This document shows, one piece after another, positions 25,617 through 33,033 of a stretch of 64,000 nucleotides of DNA (position 1 is its first letter; every line of letters begins with the position of its first letter). The position numbers and the translations under genes are program-made. The notes beneath the pieces were generated by a model that did not search any database, was not told where the DNA came from, and was given only the letters and a program-made list of their open reading frames with translations. This stretch comes from JBBROS01 sp965199595 (lineage in GTDB: Bacteria > Pseudomonadota > Alphaproteobacteria > Acetobacterales > Acetobacteraceae). The stretch is taken from positions 3,038,001-3,102,000 of the forward strand of contig OZ241182.1 in assembly GCA_965199595.1 (NCBI GenBank), in the 5' to 3' direction.

Positions 25617-26126
25617 ATGACATCCGCCATCCGGCTGACCCATCTTGCGCCTGAGATGCGCCGCCTCTGGGCTCCCGCACTCGGCGCGCTGACGCTTGCG
25701 GCCTGCACCACCGGGCCGGTCTATACCTATGGCCCGGCCTCCTACGCCACGCCGCCATCGCTGGCGCCCCGCTACGAGCCCATCCCCGTTCCGCTGCCCA
25801 GCCCGGCCGTCACCGCCACACCGCTGGCAGCGCCCGGCCAGGGGGCGCCGACCGACCTGTATGCCTCGCCGGCAGACCCGTACGCCCTGCCGCCCTCCAC
25901 CTTCGATCCGCCGGCGGCACCGCCGCCCGCCGCCGACGCGCCGCCCGCGCCGCCGGAACCCGCGGCAGCGGACCCGGCCCCCTCGGACCCCGTGACGGAC
26001 CTGCTGCTGATGCCGCAATCCCAGCGGGACACGGCGCCCGCCGTGGTCAAGAAGCCGAGCCCGCCCGAGGCGAACCCGCTGATGGGGTTCCGGCCCATGC
26101 GCGGCCAGACCGCCCCCACACCGTAA
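25617..26126 (+). CDS. Proline-rich lipoprotein
   Basis: 169 residues from ATG 25617 with an AGGAGA site. The N-terminal hydrophobic segment ends in a lipobox LTLAAC (residues ~21-26), so the mature protein should be lipidated at Cys and anchored in the envelope. The rest is Pro/Ala-rich, disordered-looking, with PPAAPPPAAD and PAPPEPAAAD tracts and an Arg/Met C-terminus. No recognised domain. It sits between the hydantoinase (46 bp) and the carbamoylase (13 bp), yet looks unrelated to catabolism. Confidence 0.75.
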   Translation: MTSAIRLTHLAPEMRRLWAPALGALTLAACTTGPVYTYGPASYATPPSLAPRYEPIPVPLPSPAVTATPLAAPGQGAPTDLYASPADPYALPPSTFDPPAAPPPAADAPPAPPEPAAADPAPSDPVTDLLLMPQSQRDTAPAVVKKPSPPEANPLMGFRPMRGQTAPTP

Positions 26127-26139
26127 GGCGACCGCAGCC

Positions 26140-27138
26140 ATGCCCCGCATCCTGACCGCCGCCGCCGCCCAGCTGGGGCCCATCCAGCTGGCCGAGGGGC
26201 GCGACGTGGCCGTGGCCCGCATGGTGCGCCTGATGGACCAGGCCCATGCCCGCGGCGTGCAGCTGGTGGTGTTCCCGGAACTGGCGCTCACCACCTTCTT
26301 CCCGCGCCACTACCACGAGGACCGTGCCGAGGCCGACCGGTGGTTCGAGGCGGCGATGCCGTCCGACGCCACCGCCCCGCTGTTCGACGCCGCGCGCCGC
26401 CATGGCATCGGGTTCCATCTCGGCTATGCCGAGATCGCGCACGAGCCGGACGAGACCGGGACGCTGCGCCGGCGGCACTTCAACACCGCCATCCTGGTGT
26501 CCCCGGATGGCGAGATCATGCTGAAGTACCGGAAGATCCATCTGCCGGGGCATGCGGAGTACCGGCCGGAGCGGACGGTGCAGCATCTGGAGAAGCGGTA
26601 TTTCGAGGTCGGCAACCTCGGCTTCCCCGTGATCCGGGCGCCGATGGGCGGGGTGGACGGCCTCAACATGGGGATGCTGATCTGCAACGACCGCCGCTGG
26701 CCGGAGGCGTGGCGCGTGCTGGGCCTGCAATCCGTGGAGGTGGCGATGCTCGGCTACAACACGCCCAGCATCAACCAGGACGCCAAGGGCTTCGAGGCGC
26801 ACCACCTGCGGGTGTTCCACAGCCATCTCAGCATCCAGGCCGGCGCCTACCAGAACGCCTGCTTCGCCATCGCCGCGGCCAAGGCCGGCATCGAGGATGG
26901 CTGCGAGCTGTTCGGCAACAGCATCATCGTGAACCCGCAGGGCCAGATCATGGCCGAGGCCACCAGCTGGGGCGACGAGCTGATCACCGCCGAGCTCGAC
27001 CTCGACATGTGCACCCTGGGCCGCACCAGCATCTTCGACTTCGCGGCGCACCGCAGGCCCGAACATTACGGCCCCATCGTCAGCCGGACCGGCGCGGAAG
27101 CACCGCCCGTGTGGCGTTCGGGGCGCGGATCGGCTTGA
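26140..27138 (+). CDS. N-carbamoyl-D-amino-acid hydrolase-like nitrilase-superfamily enzyme
   Basis: 332 residues. Carbon-nitrogen hydrolase with Glu-Lys-Cys triad: Glu in VVFPELALTTFF, Lys in LKYRKIHLPG, and Cys in MLICNDRRWPE. The HLPGHAEYRP and RRWPEAWRVLGLQ segments and overall length match D-carbamoylases, which convert N-carbamoyl-D-amino acids to D-amino acids, CO2 and ammonia. Cytosolic; no signal. Neighbouring cyclic amidohydrolase gives the preceding step, so a two-step hydantoin pathway is likely. Stereospecificity cannot be proven from sequence. Confidence 0.87.
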   Translation: MPRILTAAAAQLGPIQLAEGRDVAVARMVRLMDQAHARGVQLVVFPELALTTFFPRHYHEDRAEADRWFEAAMPSDATAPLFDAARRHGIGFHLGYAEIAHEPDETGTLRRRHFNTAILVSPDGEIMLKYRKIHLPGHAEYRPERTVQHLEKRYFEVGNLGFPVIRAPMGGVDGLNMGMLICNDRRWPEAWRVLGLQSVEVAMLGYNTPSINQDAKGFEAHHLRVFHSHLSIQAGAYQNACFAIAAAKAGIEDGCELFGNSIIVNPQGQIMAEATSWGDELITAELDLDMCTLGRTSIFDFAAHRRPEHYGPIVSRTGAEAPPVWRSGRGSA

Positions 27139-27224
27139 CCCGGGGCGCTCCCGGCATCACCTGACTGTTGACCCGGCGCACCGTCGCGTTCAAGGCTGGG
27201 TCCTGAACCCCCCGCGAGGCCGCC

Positions 27225-27650
27225 ATGCCCGACACCAGCCCGACGAGCCTGTGGACCCCCGACCGCAGCGTTGCCCCGACCGCCTGGCCCCTGCCCTCGC
27301 TCACCATGGCGCTCTGGCGCGGCGTGCGCTGCCTGTGCCCGGCCTGCGGCGAGACCAAGGCATTCAACGGCTACCTCCGCGTCGTGCCGGACTGCAGCAA
27401 CTGCGGTGCTCCCCTCGGCAGCTACCGGGCCGACGACGCGCCGCCCTATTTCACGATCTTCATCGTGGGCCACATCCTGGTGCCGATCCTGTACTGGGTC
27501 GAGGTCGCCTACCGGCCGGAGCTGTGGATCATGGCCGCCATCTTCCTGCCGGTGTCGATGATCATGACGCTGGGCCTGCTGCGGCCGGTGAAGGGGGCTA
27601 CGCTGGGGCTGATGCTGCGGCTGGGCATGGGCAAAACGAGCGACGCGTGA
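27225..27650 (+). CDS. DUF983 zinc-ribbon membrane protein
   Basis: 141 residues. Pairs of cysteines in RCLCPACGETK and PDCSNCGAPLG form a zinc ribbon at residues ~37-65. Two transmembrane helices follow: YFTIFIVGHILVPILYWVEV and LWIMAAIFLPVSMIMTLGLL. These are the DUF983 hallmarks; the family is widespread in alphaproteobacteria, often near cytochrome oxidase assembly genes, but has no settled function. Its TGA overlaps the GTG of the next gene. Confidence 0.88.
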   Translation: MPDTSPTSLWTPDRSVAPTAWPLPSLTMALWRGVRCLCPACGETKAFNGYLRVVPDCSNCGAPLGSYRADDAPPYFTIFIVGHILVPILYWVEVAYRPELWIMAAIFLPVSMIMTLGLLRPVKGATLGLMLRLGMGKTSDA

Positions 27651-28180
27651 CCCAGGCCGACAGCCCGGAACCCGCCGACGCGGCTGCCGGGTCCGGCCCC
27701 GACGACCGGCTGAGCAGCGTCGTGCTGACCGGTGAGGCCCTGACCCGGCTCTCGCCGATCCTGGATGCCGACCGCGCCCAGGCCGTGGCCGACCTGCAGG
27801 CGGAAAACAGCTTCCGCCTCTGCGCCTCCGCCCAGCGCGCCTGGCCGCCTGGCCCCTATGTGCTGCATCTGTCGATCCTGGAAGGCCGGCTGGTGTTCGA
27901 CGTGCGGAGCGAGGCGGAGGTGCCGATCATGGGCATGGGGCTGGCGCTCGGCCCGTTCCGCGGCTTGATCAAGGACTACCAGCTGCTCGTCGACAGCTAC
28001 ATGATGGCGGTCGAGGAAGGCCGTTCGGAGCGCATCCAGGCCATCGACATGGGGCGCCGCGGCCTGCACAACGAGGGTGCGGCGCTGTTGATCGCGCGGC
28101 TGGGCAGCAAGGTGGTGATCGATCAGGAAACCGCCCGGCGGCTGTTCACCCTGGTGTGCGTGCTGCACACCCGGATCTGA
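27647..28180 (+). CDS. UPF0262 family protein
   Basis: 177 residues from GTG 27647 (GTGA overlap with the DUF983 stop). Conserved UPF0262 blocks are present: VVLTGEALTRLSP, RAQAVADLQAENSFRL, GPYVLHLSILEGRLVFDV, LGPFRGLIKDYQLLVDSYM and the C-terminal IDQETARRLFTLVCVLHTR. The family is restricted to alphaproteobacteria and has no known function; the first ~25 residues are low complexity. Convergent with the next gene with only five bases between stops. Confidence 0.9.
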   Translation: MTQADSPEPADAAAGSGPDDRLSSVVLTGEALTRLSPILDADRAQAVADLQAENSFRLCASAQRAWPPGPYVLHLSILEGRLVFDVRSEAEVPIMGMGLALGPFRGLIKDYQLLVDSYMMAVEEGRSERIQAIDMGRRGLHNEGAALLIARLGSKVVIDQETARRLFTLVCVLHTRI

Positions 28181-28185
28181 AGGCC

Positions 28186-28872
28186 CTATCGTTCGGCGAC
28201 GCCGCCGGGCTGCACGATCTGGATGCCCATGCGGTTCGGCGTGAAGTCGAGCGGCACCTGGTACTGCTTGCCGCAGCCGCGTACCGTCCAGGTTTCCCAC
28301 CATGGCCGGAACGCCGCCTGCGGCCCGGGGTCCGGCGCGCCGGGGGGCTTGCTGCCGAAGCCCTCGAACCTCGTGTTGACCGTCTCCGTCTGGCTGCAGC
28401 CCCGGGCGACCGTCTCGTGCGCGATCACCGTGTAGGTGCGGGCGTCGCGCTGCTGCATCAGGTCTGCGCGGGTGGTGCCGGGGGCGCCCACCACGGTGAT
28501 GATCCGGCCGTCCGGCGTTCCGTAGAAAAAGAAGTTCACCACCGTGTCGTTGCCGCAGCCCCGTGCGGTGAGGCTCTGCCGCCAGCTGCCGGCCGACACG
28601 CCGCGCGGGGTGATCTGCAGCGGCGACATGACGGTGAGGCCGGCATCCGCCGTGACGAGCTTCGGGCAGCGCGGCACGACCGAGGCCGGCACGCGGGCCA
28701 GGGCCTGCGCCATCAGCTTCCTGTAGGGCTCGGTTCTGGCATAGGCCACGAGTGCCACCTGCGCCTCCGCCTGACCCGGCACCAGCGCAGGAGCCTCGGG
28801 CGGCGCGGCTGGAGTCGGCTGGGCCGCCGCCGCCGCGGCCGCCAGCAGGCCGAGTGCCGCGAACCAGGTCAA
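28186..28872 (-). CDS. Exported protein of unknown function
   Basis: 228 residues. Translation very probably starts at TTG 28872, because TTGA overlaps the SDR stop and the next in-frame residues form a signal peptide (LTWFAALGLLAAAAAAAQ). After a Pro-rich linker the mature domain (residues ~50-228) has six cysteines, in RCPKL, ARGCGND, ARGCSQT and VRGCGKQ among others, arranged with repeated 'RGC' turns, which suggests disulfides in the periplasm. It also has FFFYGTPDGRIITVVG and PWWETWTVRGCGKQ. I do not recognise the family. Last gene of a four-gene overlapping operon. Confidence 0.7.
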   Translation of the reverse strand: MTWFAALGLLAAAAAAAQPTPAAPPEAPALVPGQAEAQVALVAYARTEPYRKLMAQALARVPASVVPRCPKLVTADAGLTVMSPLQITPRGVSAGSWRQSLTARGCGNDTVVNFFFYGTPDGRIITVVGAPGTTRADLMQQRDARTYTVIAHETVARGCSQTETVNTRFEGFGSKPPGAPDPGPQAAFRPWWETWTVRGCGKQYQVPLDFTPNRMGIQIVQPGGVAER

Positions 28873-29543
28873 AACCGCTCCACCCAGGGCCGCACCGCGA
28901 TCTCGTCGGTCCAGCAGGAGCGGTCCTGCTCGGCGACCGCCAGCATGGTGGCGGCGATGGCATCGGGGTCCAGCAGGCTGCCGGGCCGGTCCGCGGGTTC
29001 GGGCCGGTCCGCGGCGCGGATGCCGCCATCCACCACCACATGCACCACATGGACGCCCTGCGGATGCAGCTCGCGCGCCATGCTCTGCGCCAGGCCGCGC
29101 AGGGCGAACTTGCCCATGGCGAAGGGGGCGGACTGCGCATAGCCCTTCACGCCGGCGGAGGCGCCGGTCAGCAGGATGGTGCCGCGGCCCGCCTTCACCA
29201 TGCGCTTCGCCGCCTGCTGCGCCACCATGAAGGCGCCGAAGGCGGTCACCTGCAATGTCCGGGCGACCTCCGCGGGATCGAGGTCGATGAACGGTCCACG
29301 GACGCGGAAGCTGGCGTTGTACGAGACGACGTCCATGTCGCCCACTGCGTCGAACAGGGCCGCGACGGCGCCCGGGTCTGCGGCATCGCAGCCGTGCAGG
29401 GTCGCGCCTGTGTCCGCTGCCAGCGCCGCCAGCTTTTCGGTGCGCCGGGCCGCGAGCGCCACGCTGTAGCCTGCGCCGGCCAGCCGGCGGGCGAAGCTTG
29501 TTGAGAGGCCGGGTCCGGTCCCGACGATCAGGGCGCGCCTCAT
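28869..29543 (-). CDS. Short-chain dehydrogenase/reductase
   Basis: 224 residues from ATG 29543 (ATGA overlap with the hydratase stop). NAD(P)-binding Rossmann fold with VGTGPGLSTSFARRL as glycine motif, ALAARRTEKL, and SYNASF in place of NNAG. In the active-site region a GASAG serine is followed by FAMGKFALRGLAQSMA where classical SDRs have YxxxK. Here the Tyr position reads Phe or Ala (SAPFAMGK), so the canonical tyrosine looks missing. The enzyme may be atypical. Substrate unknown; context is a small catabolic operon. Confidence 0.82.
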   Translation of the reverse strand: MRRALIVGTGPGLSTSFARRLAGAGYSVALAARRTEKLAALAADTGATLHGCDAADPGAVAALFDAVGDMDVVSYNASFRVRGPFIDLDPAEVARTLQVTAFGAFMVAQQAAKRMVKAGRGTILLTGASAGVKGYAQSAPFAMGKFALRGLAQSMARELHPQGVHVVHVVVDGGIRAADRPEPADRPGSLLDPDAIAATMLAVAEQDRSCWTDEIAVRPWVERF

Positions 29544-30277
29544 GTGTAGGTGGCCTCCACCTGGCCGCAATGGTCGAACACGATGCGCACCGTGCCATGG
29601 GCGGGTACCGTGTCCTTCCCGGTCCAGGAGCCGGTGGTCACGACCTGCCCGGCCTTGAGGCCGCCGGCCCAGCGTGCGCCGTCGTTGGCCAGCCAGACCA
29701 CCAGGCGGATCATCTCGCCGGCAGGGTTGCCTGTGGCGCGCTTCACCTCGGTTCCGTTCACCATCACGGCGACGCCTTCGCTCACCAGGTCGATCAATTG
29801 CCAGCCTTCGATCGCGGGGCCCCAGACCAGGCCGTGATGGCTGAGGCTGTCGGCCAGCGCGCTGAGTGGATCGACTGCGTTCACGTCCTGGAAGCGGCTT
29901 TGCAGCAGCTCGATGGCGGGGTGGGCGGAGGCGATGGCGGCGAGCACCTCGGCGTGGGTGTAGGGCGTCTCGCGTGGCGGCAGGTCCTGGTTCAGCAGCA
30001 CCGCGATCTCGGCCTCCACGCCGCGGTCCGGGCATTCGGCCTGGGTGACGCGGGCCGGGCTTCGCATGACGTGGCTGGCCGGCAGCGGGGCGCAGCTGAA
30101 GGTGGTGGGGGTGGGGGCGCCGACCTTCCAGCCGCCGATGGCACCCATCCGGGCCTGCACCAGCGCCTGCACCTCGTAGGCGGCCTGGTTGCTGCCCGGG
30201 ATTTCAGGCAGTTCGGCGGGGCGGCCGGCCGGGTTGCGGCGGGCGGCCAGCAGGATGGTGGCGAGGGTCTCGGACAT
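29540..30277 (-). CDS. 2-keto-4-pentenoate hydratase family protein
   Basis: 245 residues from ATG 30277 (TGATG junction with the upstream peptidase gene; a GTG three bases earlier would give a GTGA overlap). Related to MhpD/DmpE hydratases and 4-oxalocrotonate decarboxylases of the FAH superfamily. Visible are GWKVGAPTP, the metal-binding glutamates in GVEAEIAVLLNQDL, the HPAIELLQSRF block, and GNPAGEMIRLVVWL near the end. It likely hydrates or decarboxylates a 2-keto acid from aromatic or similar degradation. Neighbours do not include ring-cleavage enzymes, so the pathway is undefined. Confidence 0.83.
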   Translation of the reverse strand: MSETLATILLAARRNPAGRPAELPEIPGSNQAAYEVQALVQARMGAIGGWKVGAPTPTTFSCAPLPASHVMRSPARVTQAECPDRGVEAEIAVLLNQDLPPRETPYTHAEVLAAIASAHPAIELLQSRFQDVNAVDPLSALADSLSHHGLVWGPAIEGWQLIDLVSEGVAVMVNGTEVKRATGNPAGEMIRLVVWLANDGARWAGGLKAGQVVTTGSWTGKDTVPAHGTVRIVFDHCGQVEATYT

Positions 30278-31401
30278 CACAGCGTCTCCAGCAGTTCGGT
30301 GAGCATCGCGGCGCGGGGCGCCAGGTGCCGCCAGAGGATGTGTTCGTGGCTGGCATGGGCGCCGGCGCCGGGGCAGCCGAGCCCGTCGATGGTGGGGATG
30401 CCCAGGGCGGCGGTGAAGTTGCCGTCCGAGCCGCCGCCGCGATGCTGCTTCGGCAGCTCGAACCCGGCGTTGGCCGCCGCCGCCCGTGCCTTGCCGTACA
30501 ACTCCAGGATGGCGTCAGTCTCGGCCATGGGCGGGCGGTTCATGCCGCCCGTCACCGTCAGCGTGCAGCGGTCATCGAACGGCTGCAGCGCCAGCAGCGC
30601 CGCCTCCAGCCGCGACCCGGCCTCGATGGTGGGTACCCGCAGGTCGATCTCGCAGCCGGCGGCGGGGGCGATCACGTTGGGGCGGCTGCCGCCCCAGACC
30701 GGGGCCGCGTTGAGGGTGATGCCGGCGGCGAGGTCCACCATGTCGTTGATGCGGACGACCTGCCGGGCCAGCTCCAGCACGGCGCTGGCGCCCTCGGTGA
30801 AGTTGCCGCCGCTATGGGCGCCGCGCCCGGCCACCTCCAGCGTGAAGCGCCCCACGCCCTTGCGCGCGGTGACGCAGGCGCCGCCCGCGCCGGCCGGCTC
30901 CAGGATCAGCACGCATTCCGAGGCCCGCGCCTCCGTCTCGATCAGCTCGCGGCTGGTGGGGCTGCCGACCTCCTCATCGGGGGTGAGCAGCAGGGTGATG
31001 GGCCGGTTGGTGCGGGTGCCCTGGGCCAGGATGCTGCGGACGGCGTTGAAGGCCAGGAAGCTGCCGGCCTTCATGTCGTAGATGCCGGGGCCGTGCGCCG
31101 CGTCGCCGTCCACCTTGAACGGCATGGTCTCCAGCGTGCCGGTCGACCAGACGGTGTCCAGGTGCCCGGCCATCAGGATCGGCTTGTTGCCGGGCCCCTT
31201 GGTGCGGACGACCAGGTTGTCGCCGTAGCCGTCGCGGCCGGGGATGCGGGTGATCTCGGCGCCCAGGGCACCGAGTTCGCGGGCGGCCAGGTCCATCAGG
31301 CGGTTCACCGCGGGGGCGTCCGTGGTGGGCGTTTCCATCCGCACCCAGCCTGCCAGCTCATCGAGCAGCGTCCTGGAATCGGGGATTGCGGTGACGGGCA
31401 T
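30277..31401 (-). CDS. M20 family metallopeptidase (glutamate carboxypeptidase-like)
   Basis: 374 residues. Zinc-dependent exopeptidase or amidohydrolase. Metal and catalytic residues: AGHLDTVW (His/Asp), GIYDMKAG (Asp), TPDEEVGS (Glu-Glu), and HASHEH near the C-terminus; the dimerisation domain holds GRGAHSGGNFTEG. Similar proteins are called carboxypeptidase G2 or ArgE/DapE-like. AGAGGAG precedes the ATG at 31401, so this is the first gene of the operon peptidase-hydratase-SDR-exported protein. Cytosolic; no signal peptide seen. Confidence 0.9.
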   Translation of the reverse strand: MPVTAIPDSRTLLDELAGWVRMETPTTDAPAVNRLMDLAARELGALGAEITRIPGRDGYGDNLVVRTKGPGNKPILMAGHLDTVWSTGTLETMPFKVDGDAAHGPGIYDMKAGSFLAFNAVRSILAQGTRTNRPITLLLTPDEEVGSPTSRELIETEARASECVLILEPAGAGGACVTARKGVGRFTLEVAGRGAHSGGNFTEGASAVLELARQVVRINDMVDLAAGITLNAAPVWGGSRPNVIAPAAGCEIDLRVPTIEAGSRLEAALLALQPFDDRCTLTVTGGMNRPPMAETDAILELYGKARAAAANAGFELPKQHRGGGSDGNFTAALGIPTIDGLGCPGAGAHASHEHILWRHLAPRAAMLTELLETL

Positions 31402-31485
31402 GACGGGTCTCCTCTGGCCGCTGTCGGCTTGCTTTTCGCACCGGCCCGAGGCCATGTCCAACCGACACGGGGAACAGGACGGACC

Positions 31486-31926
31486 ATGGACGGCATCGCT
31501 TTCGAGGACCTGGTGATCGGGCAGACCGCGCGCATCGCCAAGACGATCACCGAGGCCGACATCCTGCTGTTCGCCGCCGTGAGCACCGACACCAACCCGG
31601 TGCACCTGGATGCCGAGGCGGCGGCGCAGTCGGTGTTCAAGGAGCGGGTGGCGCATGGGATGCTGTCGGCCGGGCTGATCAGCGCGGTGCTGGGCACGCG
31701 GCTGCCGGGCCACGGCACGGTGTATCTGGCGCAGACGCTGCAGTTCCGCCGCCCGGTGCGGATCGGCGACACCGTGACGGCGGAGGCGGAGGTGACGGCG
31801 CTGGATGCGGAGCGCAAGCGCGTGACGCTGAAGACCACGTGCACGGTTGCGGGCAAGACGGTGATCGAGGGCGAGGCCACGGTGCTGCCCCGCAGCCGCG
31901 CGGCGGATGCAGAGGGCCGCGGCTAG
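31486..31926 (+). CDS. MaoC-like (R)-specific enoyl-CoA hydratase
   Basis: 146 residues from ATG 31486. Hot-dog fold hydratase with the catalytic Asp/His segment in STDTNPVHLD and the following VAHGMLSAGLISAVLGTRLPG, typical of PhaJ/MaoC proteins that hydrate trans-2-enoyl-CoA to (R)-3-hydroxyacyl-CoA. Divergent from the M20 operon; abuts ribF with no gap (TAG directly followed by ATG), so it is co-expressed with a housekeeping gene set. Confidence 0.88.
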   Translation: MDGIAFEDLVIGQTARIAKTITEADILLFAAVSTDTNPVHLDAEAAAQSVFKERVAHGMLSAGLISAVLGTRLPGHGTVYLAQTLQFRRPVRIGDTVTAEAEVTALDAERKRVTLKTTCTVAGKTVIEGEATVLPRSRAADAEGRG

Positions 31927-32865
31927 ATGCAGGTCGTTCGCGGCTGGGACGCCGTGCCGGAGGGTCTGCGCGGCGCGGTGGTGGCGCTGGGCAACTTCGA
32001 CGGCGTGCATCTGGGCCATGCCCACCTGCTGCGCACCGCCCATGCGGCGCGGCCCGACGCGCCGCTGGCCGTGCTGACGTTCGAGCCGCATCCGCGCGAG
32101 TATTTCCGCCCGGAGGACCCGCCGTTCCGCCTCAGCCTGGCCGCGGAGCGTGCCGCGGCGCTGGCGGCGCTGGGTGTGGCGATCCTGTATGAGCTGCCGT
32201 TCGACGACCGGCTGTCGCAGCTTCCGGCCGCCGGCTTCGTGGACCAGGTGCTGCACCGGGGCGTGGGCGCCGCGCACCTGGCCTGCGGCCCGGACTTCGC
32301 CTTCGGCCATCGCCGCGGCGGCGACGTCGCGTTCCTCACGGCGCAGGCGGAGGCGCTGGGCATCGGCCTCACCGTCGTGCCGAAGCTTGCGGACGCGCAG
32401 GGCGCCATCAGCTCCACCCGCATCCGCCGCCTGCTGCAGGACGGCTACCCCGAGCGGGCCGCCGGGGAGCTGGGCCGGCCCTTCGCCATACGCGGGCCGG
32501 TGACGCACGGGGATGCGCGGGGCCGCACCATCGGGTTCCCCACCGCGAACGTTCCGCTGGGCCGGCACCTGGAGCCGTGCCGGGGCGTGTATGCGGTGAC
32601 GGTGACGCTGGCGGATGGCAGCACGGTGGGCGGGGTGGCGAATATCGGGCGGCGGCCCACGGTGAACGAGGGGCCGGAAAGCCGGGTGGAGGCGCATCTG
32701 TTCGACTGGTCGGGCGACATCTACGGACAGGAGGTTTCGGTGGCGCTGATCGGGTTCCTGCGCAACGAACGCAAGTTCGCCAGCTTCGACGAGCTGCGCC
32801 AGCAGATCGTGAAGGACGCCGACCAGGCGCGGCTGGTGCTGGCCGGCGAGGATGACGACGACTGA
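31927..32865 (+). CDS. ribF: Bifunctional riboflavin kinase / FAD synthetase
   Basis: 312 residues. Makes FMN from riboflavin and FAD from FMN. The N-terminal nucleotidyltransferase domain has ALGNFDGVHLGHAHLL and FEPHPREYF, CGPDFAFGHRRGGD, and ISSTRIRRLL. The C-terminal kinase domain has GRTIGFPTANV, GVYAV, GGVANIGRRPTV and VEAHLFDWSGDIYGQ, all in the usual order. Stop at 32865 precedes a ~170 bp gap before ileS. No FMN riboswitch is possible since the gene directly follows maoC. Confidence 0.96.
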   Translation: MQVVRGWDAVPEGLRGAVVALGNFDGVHLGHAHLLRTAHAARPDAPLAVLTFEPHPREYFRPEDPPFRLSLAAERAAALAALGVAILYELPFDDRLSQLPAAGFVDQVLHRGVGAAHLACGPDFAFGHRRGGDVAFLTAQAEALGIGLTVVPKLADAQGAISSTRIRRLLQDGYPERAAGELGRPFAIRGPVTHGDARGRTIGFPTANVPLGRHLEPCRGVYAVTVTLADGSTVGGVANIGRRPTVNEGPESRVEAHLFDWSGDIYGQEVSVALIGFLRNERKFASFDELRQQIVKDADQARLVLAGEDDDD

Positions 32866-33033
32866 TTGCCACTCGGGCCATGCAGCGTCACTCCTTGACC
32901 CCGGGCTGCCTCCCTCCGCATAACGCTGCCATGCCGACGGCTTCTCTGCGCGCGCGAATTACCGGCACGGCCCGCTGAACCGGGCCGGCCCCGCCCTCCT
33001 GCACGCGCGCCCGTCCGCCCGGAACCACGCCCC
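32866..33033. other. Intergenic region before ileS
   Basis: 168 bp. TTGACC at 32895 followed 16-19 bp later by an ATAAC-containing stretch is a possible promoter for ileS. A short GC hairpin (GGCCCG/CGGGCC) lies near 32970. No T-box is seen or expected. Confidence 0.35.

Noticed and set aside
32866..33033. Possible T-box or FMN riboswitch near ribF/ileS
   Set aside because: ribF directly abuts maoC with no leader; the ileS leader has no T-box sequence or long terminator-antiterminator pair, and T-boxes are not expected in this phylum.
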